64,000 nt of DNA from JBBQYD01 sp942493075 (GTDB lineage: Bacteria > Verrucomicrobiota > Verrucomicrobiia > Limisphaerales > UBA8199), in NCBI GenBank assembly GCA_942493075.1, contig OW818681.1:4340001-4404000 (forward strand), given 5' to 3'. How positions within the stretch are numbered: position 1 is the stretch's first letter; every line of letters begins with the position of its first letter. The translations under genes were made by a program, and so were the position numbers. This document shows, one piece after another, positions 1 to 6,946 of the stretch. Below the pieces are notes generated by a model, which did not search any database, was not told where the DNA came from, and was given only the letters and a program-made list of their open reading frames with translations.

Positions 1-125
1 TTGATGAGCTATGATCATGTGGCCTGACAAGCGGATTCAGCGAACCCGGCGATGACGCTCTCGTTTACTGTCGAAAGCCAGCCGCGCCAGGTCCCTGATC
101 TGGATCGTTGGCCAGACAAGCAGCC

Positions 126-767
126 ATGACTACGCTAGATAGAGAAAAACAGTACATACGAAAATGGCGCGCCAAAGCGTTGCGAGGAGACTGCAGCGGC
201 ATGTCGAATGTTGCGGCAGCTTATCGCATTCTGGAGAACTTCAGACTTGCAGCCAGTTGGTATAAGGGGGCTGCGGAACACGGCGACGGCGACGCTCTGA
301 CCGAGTGGGGCTACTGCCTTCAGCATGGCGTTGGCACTCGAAGGGACGAGGGGGCTGCGGAGCGGGCGTACCGCGCTGCCATCGCCTCTAAGTGGATCAC
401 GGATTACGCCCGCGAGGAGGCGATGTACCATCTTGCGGTTCTGTTGCTGAACAAGCAGTCAGCCTCTTCTCGCCGTGAAGCAGTCAACCTGCTTCGCGCT
501 GCTAATGTTGACAAGGATTACCCACAGGCCGAGACCCTGCTTAGGACGATCGGGTCAGCAGACGCACCGAGCATGTGTATCTGTCGTCGGCACCTGAGGC
601 CGCGCCTTGCCAAGAGACATTGCCCCTTGCACGGACCAAAGAAGGGCCAACAAATCACTTCAGCCAAGGCAGGGGGAGCGCGCTCGGGTCCGCTTCGCGG
701 TTCGCGTATCATGTCTGCGCCCCACCTGCCTCCCCGTCGGCGGAAGGTGAGGCGCGAGGAGCGGTGA
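126..767 (+). CDS. Sel1-repeat (TPR-like) protein with a basic C-terminal tail
   Basis: The protein has about 213 residues. Its first ~145 residues contain alternating helix pairs of the Sel1 type: 'AASWYKGAAEHGDGDALTEW' followed by 'GYCLQHGVGTRRDEGAAERA'. Sel1 repeats are protein-interaction scaffolds; no enzyme motif is seen. After residue ~150 the sequence becomes Arg/Lys-rich with two Cys-His clusters (CICRRH and CPLH) that could bind a metal, although this tail may simply be low-complexity read-through. An upstream TTG at 108 is in frame, but the ATG at 126 is preferred. No signal peptide is visible, so it is probably cytoplasmic. Only 7 nt separate it from the next gene, which suggests one transcript. 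Exact role unknown. Confidence 0.7.
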   Translation: MTTLDREKQYIRKWRAKALRGDCSGMSNVAAAYRILENFRLAASWYKGAAEHGDGDALTEWGYCLQHGVGTRRDEGAAERAYRAAIASKWITDYAREEAMYHLAVLLLNKQSASSRREAVNLLRAANVDKDYPQAETLLRTIGSADAPSMCICRRHLRPRLAKRHCPLHGPKKGQQITSAKAGGARSGPLRGSRIMSAPHLPPRRRKVRREER

Positions 768-774
768 GAGTGCC

Positions 775-1488
775 ATGAGACTACACAGAATATGGATTGC
801 GATTGCGGCGCTCGCCGGCGTTCCATTGGCTGGCATGGGTTTGTTGCTGGTCGTTCCCGCAGCAATGGATGGTAGTCCAGCCGCGCTTCTCTTATTGGCT
901 CCCACGTTGCTGGTCGTCTGGGCAATTACGCTTTTCTTCCGCTTGATCAGAGCTGGGCGCACCCCGTCAGTTCGCACGAACCTATTCGCGTTCTACATCG
1001 TCACCGGGGCGGTTTCCGTCTGGGCGACAACATGGGACTTCTCCCGAGAAGGCATTCAAGGTCAGATGTTTTCACCTTGGACCACGCTTGCCACAGCCGC
1101 TTTTTTCCTTGTTCCCGCCATGCATCTGCTGTTTGTGCAGCCGGGTACCGAACGTGTCGCTTCACCTGCCAGTTCGGGGCGACAGACGCGCATGGATCAA
1201 AGTAACAAAGTGCCGTGGCTGCGCATAGCAGGGGCCTTGGTGATGGGTGTTCTCCTGCTGGGCGCTCTGTTGCCAAGCACAGGCGGGATGATCGCAAATC
1301 CCGCGCCGAGTGCGAAGATGTGGCGCTGTGGTCCATTCCTGTTCTATCCGGGTTCGTTTTTTGGGATCCTCGGGACCATCACTGTTCTAACATGGCTCAC
1401 CGTATTCGGCGTCGTCCGCCGCAACAGTTGCGAGTTCGTTGGATGGGTTTTGCTGGGAGTTGCATTCCTGTGGATACTGTTCGCATAA
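775..1488 (+). CDS. seven-helix integral membrane protein, unknown function
   Basis: This 237-residue protein is almost entirely hydrophobic, with about seven membrane segments (near residues 5-30, 37-62, 68-90, 98-120, 146-168, 188-208 and 215-236). The only sizeable polar stretch, near residues 120-145, would form a loop. No transporter, enzyme or signalling motif is recognised. It starts 7 nt after the Sel1-repeat gene and probably shares its transcript. The small accessory context (IS fragment and orphan zinc-ribbon gene downstream) suggests it belongs to a variable region. I cannot assign a family. Confidence 0.6.
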   Translation: MRLHRIWIAIAALAGVPLAGMGLLLVVPAAMDGSPAALLLLAPTLLVVWAITLFFRLIRAGRTPSVRTNLFAFYIVTGAVSVWATTWDFSREGIQGQMFSPWTTLATAAFFLVPAMHLLFVQPGTERVASPASSGRQTRMDQSNKVPWLRIAGALVMGVLLLGALLPSTGGMIANPAPSAKMWRCGPFLFYPGSFFGILGTITVLTWLTVFGVVRRNSCEFVGWVLLGVAFLWILFA

Positions 1489-1583
1489 GCAAGCCTCCTT
1501 CCTACAAGAGAGACACTATCACCCAATGATTCCCTGTGGTGAAAGGTACGCCGCGGGCCATGGAACCCCACGCCGTGGGGTCT

Positions 1584-1627
1584 GCAACCAGAATGGTTGC
1601 CAGAGAGTAGTCCCCTGAGCAGTCCCG
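1584..1627. repeat. REP-like unit: GAA-loop hairpin plus left 27-bp inverted repeat
   Basis: Positions 1584-1600 form a 7-bp hairpin with loop GAA (GCAACCA-GAA-TGGTTGC). It is followed at 1601-1627 by a 27-nt sequence beginning CAGAGAGTAG. The same 27 nt occur as an exact reverse complement at 2027-2053, and the two copies enclose the transposase fragment. A related unit with the identical hairpin lies at 55455-55481. A GTAG tetranucleotide next to a hairpin resembles REP sequences mobilised by RAYT transposases, but that link is inference. Confidence 0.75.
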
Positions 1628-2026
1628 TCAAATGGTTTCATGAGATTTTTCTGGTAAGACTTTTGCATATTGTGAACCGCGTTTGCGGAGCACTTCCATG
1701 TACTTTTTCTCGTCATACGGCGTCTGCGTCTTCCAGCATTGGAATAGGATTCGTATCCACTTGAAGGCCAGTGCTCGGATGATCGCGTGGAACTTCTTTC
1801 CTTTCTTTGTGTAGTATTCGACGTAGTTGCGCGCCCACTCTGATCTGGTTGCTGATAGTCGAGCAAATTCATGGAAGGTTTGTTTCATGAACTTCGGACA
1901 AGCCCTGCGCATGTAAACGGCTCTTGAGTTGCCACTGCTCCGGGTCACAGGCGCTATGCCGCAGAAGCTCTGCATGTTTTCAGCAGTCTCAAAGCGCGAC
2001 CGATCCGTCCCAAAGGCCACCAGGAG
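1628..2026 (-). pseudogene. IS110-family transposase, C-terminal fragment
   Basis: About 130 residues match the C-terminal (Transposase_20) half of IS110 transposases: 'AFGTDRSRFETAENMQSFCG' followed by IAPVTRSSG, then FMKQTFHEFA and 'ALAFKWIRILFQCWKTQTPY'. This domain carries the catalytic serine (APVTRSSG) and binds DNA. The N-terminal RuvC-like DEDD domain is missing, so it cannot be active. The reading frame ends exactly at the edge of one 27-bp inverted repeat and is cut at the other, so the break points coincide with the repeats. It belongs to a different lineage from the nearly whole IS110 element at 15.6-16.8 kb. Confidence 0.85.
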
Positions 2027-2070
2027 CGGGACTGCTCAGGGGACTACTCTCTGCCAAGCCTTCGGCTTGG
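2027..2070. repeat. REP-like unit: right 27-bp inverted repeat plus TTC-loop hairpin
   Basis: Positions 2027-2053 are the exact reverse complement of 1601-1627. Directly outside lies a 7-bp hairpin, CCAAGCC-TTC-GGCTTGG (2054-2070). Compared with the left unit the stem differs completely but length and loop are kept, as expected if the structure is what is conserved. Confidence 0.75.
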
Positions 2071-2184
2071 ATGGTCCAAGCCCGGGGCAAGCAGTCGCGA
2101 CAGCCCGACACCGAGAGGTCGTCACATTGTTATTCGTTGCGTTCGGCCCAGAGCGCCTGCACTGTTCGCTGAACCTAATTGCAT

Positions 2185-2520
2185 ATGCCAGTCGGTATTC
2201 CAGATAACGAGTATCAGGCCTCTCTGAAGGTGCTTTCGAAGTACTACGGTGAGCTGATGGATGAAATCGCGGCCGACATTCTCCGAAATAAGGAAGAATT
2301 CGAAAAAGGGGCGTTGGGTGGGGCCGAGGCAATTATCGACCGCCATTACGATCGACTGGCGCACTTAGGGTGCGTTTACGCCAATATCCGGCAATGGTGC
2401 TCACAGAAGCCCAAGGGCACAGAGCCGCTTTCGAAGGACGAATTCCGATGTTTTGGATGTGGAGGGGTTATCCGAAAAGGGGACATGGCTTGCAGAGTAT
2501 GCGGGTGGACGTGGAGATAA
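2185..2520 (+). CDS. small C-terminal zinc-ribbon protein
   Basis: This is a 111-residue protein from the ATG at 2185; an in-frame TTG lies two codons earlier at 2179. The N-terminal ~75 residues are helical and charged. The C-terminus has a clear zinc ribbon: CFGCGG, then ten residues on, CRVCGW, giving four cysteines in two CxxC pairs. Such ribbons bind zinc and often contact nucleic acid or protein partners. No wider family is recognised. It stands alone between the IS110 fragment and a repeat-rich gap, suggesting a horizontally acquired or orphan gene. Confidence 0.6.
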   Translation: MPVGIPDNEYQASLKVLSKYYGELMDEIAADILRNKEEFEKGALGGAEAIIDRHYDRLAHLGCVYANIRQWCSQKPKGTEPLSKDEFRCFGCGGVIRKGDMACRVCGWTWR

Positions 2521-2637
2521 ACCGGTCCAACAAATTCAATTCAACGGATGGCACTAACGGGTTCGCGTCCCAAAGCTCATGGCAGCGACGCACTTGGTCG
2601 CGACCATCGGTTAATACCATGAAGGATCTACCCTTTG

Positions 2638-2683
2638 TTGTTCATTGGGTTTGGCGCGCAAGCGCGCCAAACCCAATGAACAA
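2638..2683. repeat. perfect 22-bp-arm intergenic hairpin (large-hairpin family, copy 1)
   Basis: The arms at 2638-2659 and 2662-2683 are exact reverse complements separated by AA. The inner part reads GGTTTGGCGCGC. Two other large hairpins, at 55036-55078 and 56032-56097, keep a similar GGTTYG(G)CGC core but have different outer arms. A short A-rich run follows and no T-run is present, so a simple terminator is not obvious. No gene was found in 2521-3130; that stretch holds this hairpin, the palindromes below and the pfp terminator. Confidence 0.85.
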
Positions 2684-2709
2684 AAACGGGAATACTTTAA
2701 AATATCTTT

Positions 2710-2747
2710 TACCCAGGGTGGCGGCCTGGCGGCCTTACCCTGGGCTA
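2710..2747. repeat. TACCC...GGGCTA palindrome family, copy 1
   Basis: The palindrome starts TACCCAGGG and ends CCCTGGGCTA, with an inner GGCGGCC/GGCGGCC imperfect stem. Copies with the same termini but different inner stems occur at 55244-55281, 55984-56015 (opposite orientation), 31301-31325 and 31575-31599, with a divergent form at 56112-56141. Confidence 0.7.
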
Positions 2748-2960
2748 GAGGCTTGCCGTCCTTTCAGGACTCCTGGCAACTCGGATTACCGTTCCATTAA
2801 CGAGGGGTAGCGATTGACTGCCTGCTGGTAGCAGGACCTGCCAAGCTTGAGGAGCCAGCCAACTCCCGCAATTCCGGATTTGCTTCAGGAACTTGAGCGC
2901 CTGCATCCCTGTCGCGATGCTGCACCGGACCCGTGCTTGCGGAACGCTCCACACAGCAAC

Positions 2961-3065
2961 GCCGCGTGAGGGCACGCGGCCTACAGGCGACCGACGACCA
3001 CTGCCCCACCGACCACGGAGTCCCACGTGATGAGTCCGAACACAAAAAGCGGCGAGACGCCGCTT
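2961..3065. repeat. composite repeat: GCCGCGTGA palindrome and GAGAC-loop hairpin
   Basis: 2961-2980 is the palindrome GCCGCGTGA-ggg-CACGCGGC, also seen at 17510-17529 and 54717-54736. 3047-3065 is a hairpin with 7-bp arms and loop GAGAC (AAGCGGC/GCCGCTT). GAGAC-loop hairpins with other stems occur at 35866-35878, 54676-54690 and 54804-54822. The two motifs sit within about 100 bp of each other here and at 54.7 kb. Confidence 0.7.
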
Positions 3066-3072
3066 CTACAAT

Positions 3073-3116
3073 AGAAAACCGGCAGGGCCATGCTCTCGCA
3101 CGATCCTGCCGGTTTG
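3073..3116 (-). terminator. probable intrinsic terminator of the phosphofructokinase gene
   Basis: On the minus strand, 10-bp arms AACCGGCAGG/CCTGCCGGTT (3077-3086 and 3105-3114) enclose an 18-nt loop and are followed by TTTTC. It lies 15 nt past the stop codon of the minus-strand pfp gene. The loop is longer than usual. Confidence 0.6.
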
Positions 3117-3130
3117 AAGTGACTTAAAAC

Positions 3131-4360
3131 TTAGTGCTTGGTCTGGAGCTTCGCACCTTTGGCCTGGCCGATTTGCTGGAGCATCTCGCCGAACCAAGGC
3201 ACGTCCAGGTTGAACGGCTTGCCACCCTTGATCCGGGCGAACTCGATTGCGCGGAGAACCCCATTCTGGTCCTCATCATGTCCAATCACACCGGGTTCGC
3301 GACGCAATGCGCATTCCACAGCGAGGTCCACACAGGACTTGATCAAACGCAGATCGGCGAGATTAGCGGCAGCCGCACGCGAGAAATAACCGCTCTTCTG
3401 CACCAGGGTCTTCTCAGCGCCGATCATCTTGCTGAATTGTTCAGCGAACCATTTGCCCGGGTTCACGGCATCCAGCTTCACGTGGCCGAATGCGTCGCGA
3501 GGCACTTCCTGGCCTTTGGCCTGCATCTCGGCAACGATCGCTTCGACACCGGCGCCTTCGGAGACGAAGAGATTAACGCAATCATGCTGATCCATGACCT
3601 TGCGCAAACGGGCGGCCTCAGCCGCCACGTTGATCTCCATCTCCGGGACGAATACGCCATGAACTTCGAAGCAGTTGCGATCGAGACCAATGGAGGGAAC
3701 CCACTCGGCCTGGTCCAATTTCTTCCGATAAGCCTGGGCGGTCGCGGCAGTGAGCCAGCCGCAGTTACGGCCCATGACCTCGTGCACGATCAGCATGCGC
3801 GGGTTGGCATTGTTCTCAGCAACCACATTCCAGAAGAACTCAGCGCCTTGCTCGGCGGCTGTCCAGGCGCCCAGAGATTGGCGGATGGGGTAAACATCAT
3901 TATCGATCGTCTTGGGCAAACCGATGACAGTCAGGCCGTAGTTGTTCTTGGCCAGGAAGGCAGCCAAATCAGCCGCCGCCGTGTTGGTGTCATCACCGCC
4001 GACGGTGTGAAGCACATCCACGCCGTCTTTAACCAACTGGTCAGCAGCGACCTTTTGAGGGTCCTGGCCTTCTTTGACGAGGCCGCGCTTGAGGCAATCC
4101 TTCAGATTGGTCAGTTTAACGCGGCTGTTGCCGATCGGGGAACCGCCAAAGAGATGGAGAGCCCCGGCCTTGGCACGCACTTCAGGAGTTACAGTGTAGC
4201 TATCCCCGAGGAGCAGGCCTTTATAGCCGCCTTTGTAGCAGATGATTTCGATGGTGGGATCAATCTCAGAATAGCGTTCGATCAACCCGCCGATGGCAGA
4301 ACTCAAGCACGGGGCCAGGCCGCCGGCTGTTAGGATGGCAACTTTCTTCGGTTTATTCAT
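3131..4360 (-). CDS. pfp: pyrophosphate-dependent 6-phosphofructokinase
   Basis: This 409-residue cytoplasmic enzyme of glycolysis interconverts fructose 6-phosphate and fructose 1,6-bisphosphate. The GGDDTN motif (121-126) and PKTIDND (149-155) are diagnostic. ATP enzymes have Gly instead of the second Asp of GGDD, and Gly instead of Lys in PKTIDND, so the phosphoryl donor is predicted to be PPi and the reaction reversible. MGR (196-198) is the sugar-phosphate-binding motif. The length fits the short PPi-PFK clade. The ATG at 4360 is the natural start. It is monocistronic, with its own terminator downstream. A long antisense open frame across the gene is a codon-bias shadow. Confidence 0.93.
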   Translation of the reverse strand: MNKPKKVAILTAGGLAPCLSSAIGGLIERYSEIDPTIEIICYKGGYKGLLLGDSYTVTPEVRAKAGALHLFGGSPIGNSRVKLTNLKDCLKRGLVKEGQDPQKVAADQLVKDGVDVLHTVGGDDTNTAAADLAAFLAKNNYGLTVIGLPKTIDNDVYPIRQSLGAWTAAEQGAEFFWNVVAENNANPRMLIVHEVMGRNCGWLTAATAQAYRKKLDQAEWVPSIGLDRNCFEVHGVFVPEMEINVAAEAARLRKVMDQHDCVNLFVSEGAGVEAIVAEMQAKGQEVPRDAFGHVKLDAVNPGKWFAEQFSKMIGAEKTLVQKSGYFSRAAAANLADLRLIKSCVDLAVECALRREPGVIGHDEDQNGVLRAIEFARIKGGKPFNLDVPWFGEMLQQIGQAKGAKLQTKH

Positions 4361-4488
4361 GTCAGATCGTTTTCAAGGAGTTAAAGGTAGCTGAAGCCCG
4401 GAATGAACCTTGCACAAGGAGAGCCTTGGGGCCGGACGCCAACTCGGCCCGCATGCTATAAGGACCGCTTCCCAGATCAAGAAATTAA

Positions 4489-4770
4489 CGCCTTTGCGCC
4501 TTTGCTACGAAGCGGCTGAACGAGCAGGTCAAACGCCATGCCGAGCGGTTTCCCGCCGATTTCATGTTTCGACTCACCACTTCAGAGTGGCGCAACCTCA
4601 AGTCGCAACACCCGGCCTCCATTCCTACGGGGAACCGGTTGCAATTGGCGACCGGTTCACAGAAACACCGCGACCCGCGCTATCTCTCCTCCGCTTTCAC
4701 CGAACATGGCGCCCCCAGTGATGGCCCGTTGTTGCCAGCAACAGCCGCGTTGGCCTCATTGACAGATTGA
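4489..4770 (+). pseudogene. ORF6N-domain protein remnant
   Basis: In one frame after a stop at 4486-4488 the sequence reads 'ATKRLNEQVKRHAERFPADF', then MFRLTTSEWRNLKSQ, and ends near YLSSAFTEHGA. This follows the order of ORF6N domains (found in phage antirepressor-like and KilA-type proteins), where NEQVKRN..RFPADFMFRLT is followed by the AFTEHG segment. There is no start codon in the right place, the N-terminal part is missing, and the domain ends in unrelated sequence, so it is a decayed gene. It occupies most of the 500-nt gap between pfp and the copper operon. Confidence 0.7.
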
Positions 4771-4863
4771 ACTTCCGGCTTGCGTTCAAAAAACCAAAAC
4801 ACCGCCAGCGGGTGGCATTTTCTTTTGAATGGATGTATATTCGAAGCGGTCTAAAGACCGACT

Positions 4864-5148
4864 ATGAAGTTGCGAATTGCTGTTGTTTCCGCGCTCCTGA
4901 TCACGATGTTGGCGAGCCCTACCCTGAGTCTGGCCGCTGAGGACAAAGCTGACAAAGCCAAGCCATATCCGCTGAAAACTTGTCTCGTTTCAGATGAAAA
5001 ACTCGGGGAAATGGGTAAGCCTTATGTGTTTACGCATAAGGGCCAGGAAGTGAAACTCTGCTGCAAATCCTGTCTTAAGGACTTCAACAAAGAGCCCGAT
5101 AAGTACATGAAGAAACTGGCGGAGAAACCCGCCGAAAAGAAGAAGTAA
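4864..5148 (+). CDS. secreted TRASH/YHS-like metal-binding protein
   Basis: This is a 94-residue protein with a signal peptide (residues 1-24, ending SLAAE). The mature part follows a TRASH/YHS-like pattern: a Cys near residue 40 (LKTCLVSDEKLGEMGKP) and a second cluster KLCCKSCLKDF near 62-72, followed by a Lys/Glu-rich tail. These cysteines could bind Cu(I), Ag(I) or another soft metal in the periplasm. It is the first gene of the efflux operon; the next gene starts 5 nt after its stop. A role as periplasmic metal chaperone or sensor for the pump is inference. Confidence 0.8.
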   Translation: MKLRIAVVSALLITMLASPTLSLAAEDKADKAKPYPLKTCLVSDEKLGEMGKPYVFTHKGQEVKLCCKSCLKDFNKEPDKYMKKLAEKPAEKKK

Positions 5149-5153
5149 GTCTC

Positions 5154-5504
5154 GTGGCACGGCTAACCGCCATTCTAGCAACGATCCTGCTCATCACCGG
5201 GCATTGCTTTGCCGTGCTGCCCGGTGCGCTGACTCCCGCCAAGGCCGTATGTAGTTGCTGTGCCTGCGGCCAAACCCAATGCTGCGCGCTGGATTCCGCG
5301 CCAGGAACTCCCGCTGACCCATCGCCTACCGCTCCCCTGCCCGGTTCTAACCCGTTGCAGGAACAAGTTTGGCTGGTCAATCCGGCGTCTTTCATTGTCC
5401 TCCTGTCCCCCCGTCCTGAGGCTGGTTTTTCCCGCCCTCAGCCTGTCTTCCTGAGCCTCACTCCCGCCCCTCTTTTCCAGCGGGATTGCGCCTACCTCAT
5501 CTGA
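5154..5504 (+). CDS. small Cys-rich exported protein of the copper efflux operon
   Basis: This 116-residue protein starts with GTG, 5 nt after the previous stop. An N-terminal hydrophobic signal (AILATILLITGHCFAVLPGA) is followed by a cysteine cluster, CSCCACGQTQCC (about residues 33-44), and a Pro-rich remainder. Six cysteines in twelve residues suggest soft-metal binding outside the cytoplasm. No named family is recognised, and the C-terminal half has no discernible domain. Placement between a metal-binding secreted protein and TolC/HlyD/CusA genes supports a role in metal handling. Confidence 0.65.
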   Translation: MARLTAILATILLITGHCFAVLPGALTPAKAVCSCCACGQTQCCALDSAPGTPADPSPTAPLPGSNPLQEQVWLVNPASFIVLLSPRPEAGFSRPQPVFLSLTPAPLFQRDCAYLI

Positions 5505-5510
5505 TTCCGG

Positions 5511-5564
5511 GCGGGCAACGCCCGCATTGTGTACTCAAATAACCTGGCACCTTGTACCCAGGTT
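5511..5564. other. two hairpins between the small metal-binding genes and tolC
   Basis: GCGGGC-AAC-GCCCGC (5511-5525) and AACCTGG...CCAGGTT (5541-5564) lie in the only long gap (105 nt) inside the efflux operon. They may act as processing or partial termination sites that set different levels for the small proteins and the pump. A strong ribosome-binding site, AAGGGAGG, precedes the tolC start at 5610. Confidence 0.5.
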
Positions 5565-5609
5565 GTGGCTTAACCCGTTAGTTTCCCTTAGCCAAGGGAG
5601 GAATTCAGT

Positions 5610-6935
5610 ATGAGAGTTTTTGGAAAAATTGTTCTTTTGTTCGTTGTTCCCGTTGTCGTGTGGGCACAAAGCACCAACACGAATAGCATTGGGACATTCT
5701 CCACCAACGCCGTGGAGCTTACACCGGATTACATCAGTAACCTGGGGGAGGTGCTCCGAACCAATAACCTGGCGCTGCAAGCCGCCGCTGCTCGGAGACG
5801 CGCCGCCGAAGCCAACGTGGGCAGCGTCAAAACATGGGAAGACCCTATGGTTCGAGCAGGGGGAATGCTGGCCTCGGAGATGATGCGGGCCGACGATGGC
5901 GACATCCTGTACGGAGTCGAACAACGCTTGCCGCTATTCGGCAAACCACAGATGGCCAGGCGCGTGGCCAAAGCGGAGGCCGCAACCGAGACGGCCATGG
6001 AGGACTACGAGTTTCAACGCATGCGACTCGAGCTTGCGAACGCGTTGTTCCGTGCCGCGCTTGCCGAGCGGACGGTAGAGATTGGCGAACAAGACCTGGC
6101 ATGGCTGGAGGTATTGGCCCGAACTGCCGAGGGGAAATACCGCGCGAACCAGGCCGGTTTGGTGGAGGTGCTTCAACTTCAAAACGAGCGTGCCAAACGT
6201 TCCGCCCGGCTAGAGTCCGATAGAGACCAGGCGCAGGTGGACAAGTTAAATCTCAACCGCATGCTCGGATGGAAGCTCGAAACCCCATGGCCAAAGCTGA
6301 TCCTGCCACCACCTGCTGACCCAATAGCATACAGCCCGCGGTTGATCGAGTTCGCGCTCAAGTATGAACCGCGTATCGCTGTGAAACGAAAGGAGCTATC
6401 CCAAGCCAAGGCCATGGCGGACTTGACCAGCCGTGAGCGGTTTCCCGAGGTGAGTGTTGGTGTTGAAGGGCGAAACTATAGCGGGGATGGCCGCCTGCGA
6501 CAAAATATGGTGGTTCTGAGCATGAACCTTCCATGGTTCAACCGGGGCAAATACCAAAGCGCCATTGCCCGTGACAGAGAAAAGGCCGAGGCGGTGGGCC
6601 GGGACTTGGCGGATTACGAACTCGGCGCGCAGGAGGAGGTGCATCAACTCCTCACGCGCATAGCCTCGGCCCGGCGTGAAGCACTGGTTTATCGGGACGA
6701 GGTGGTGCCGCGAAGCGAATCGGCACTGCGCAGCGCGCAATCCGGTTGGGAGGCCAATCGTGATTCCGTGCGGGATGTGCTGGAAGCCCGGCGCATGTTG
6801 TTAGAATCACGGCTTATGGAAGCCCGTGCCATTACCGAGCAGTATCAGATGCTATCCGAGCTGGTCCTGTGCTGCGGCCTGGGGGATCTCCAGGCGCTTC
6901 AGATGCTGGCCACAAAACCTATTACCCAACCTTGA
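5610..6935 (+). CDS. TolC-family outer membrane channel (CusC-like)
   Basis: This is a 441-residue protein with signal peptide MRVFGKIVLLFVVPVVVWAQ. It has the TolC/OEP layout of two long coiled-coil halves: 'LGEVLRTNNLALQAAAARRR' near residue 50, and later 'ALRSAQSGWEANRDSVRDVL' followed by EARRMLLESR. Such proteins trimerise to span the outer membrane and the periplasm. The start is fixed by the Shine-Dalgarno AAGGGAGG. It is followed 11 nt later by the adaptor gene and then the CusA pump, so it is the exit duct of the tripartite copper/silver exporter. Confidence 0.9.
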   Translation: MRVFGKIVLLFVVPVVVWAQSTNTNSIGTFSTNAVELTPDYISNLGEVLRTNNLALQAAAARRRAAEANVGSVKTWEDPMVRAGGMLASEMMRADDGDILYGVEQRLPLFGKPQMARRVAKAEAATETAMEDYEFQRMRLELANALFRAALAERTVEIGEQDLAWLEVLARTAEGKYRANQAGLVEVLQLQNERAKRSARLESDRDQAQVDKLNLNRMLGWKLETPWPKLILPPPADPIAYSPRLIEFALKYEPRIAVKRKELSQAKAMADLTSRERFPEVSVGVEGRNYSGDGRLRQNMVVLSMNLPWFNRGKYQSAIARDREKAEAVGRDLADYELGAQEEVHQLLTRIASARREALVYRDEVVPRSESALRSAQSGWEANRDSVRDVLEARRMLLESRLMEARAITEQYQMLSELVLCCGLGDLQALQMLATKPITQP

Positions 6936-6946
6936 ACCTTTTCCAC

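Noticed and set aside
22..60. An attC-like stretch (GCCTGACAAGCGGATTCAGCG) at the window start, hinting at an integron cassette
   Set aside because: Only one half is present; no R' box or paired L' follows within 120 nt, and the neighbouring genes show no cassette spacing.
3028..3060. A hammerhead-ribozyme-like GTGATGAGTCCGAA core
   Set aside because: The matching stem II (GGAC) and the downstream GAAA are missing, and no stem I/III pairing was found.
3134..4333. A 399-codon open frame antisense to the phosphofructokinase
   Set aside because: It lies entirely opposite a clearly functional enzyme gene, has no protein-like motifs and is explained by codon bias.
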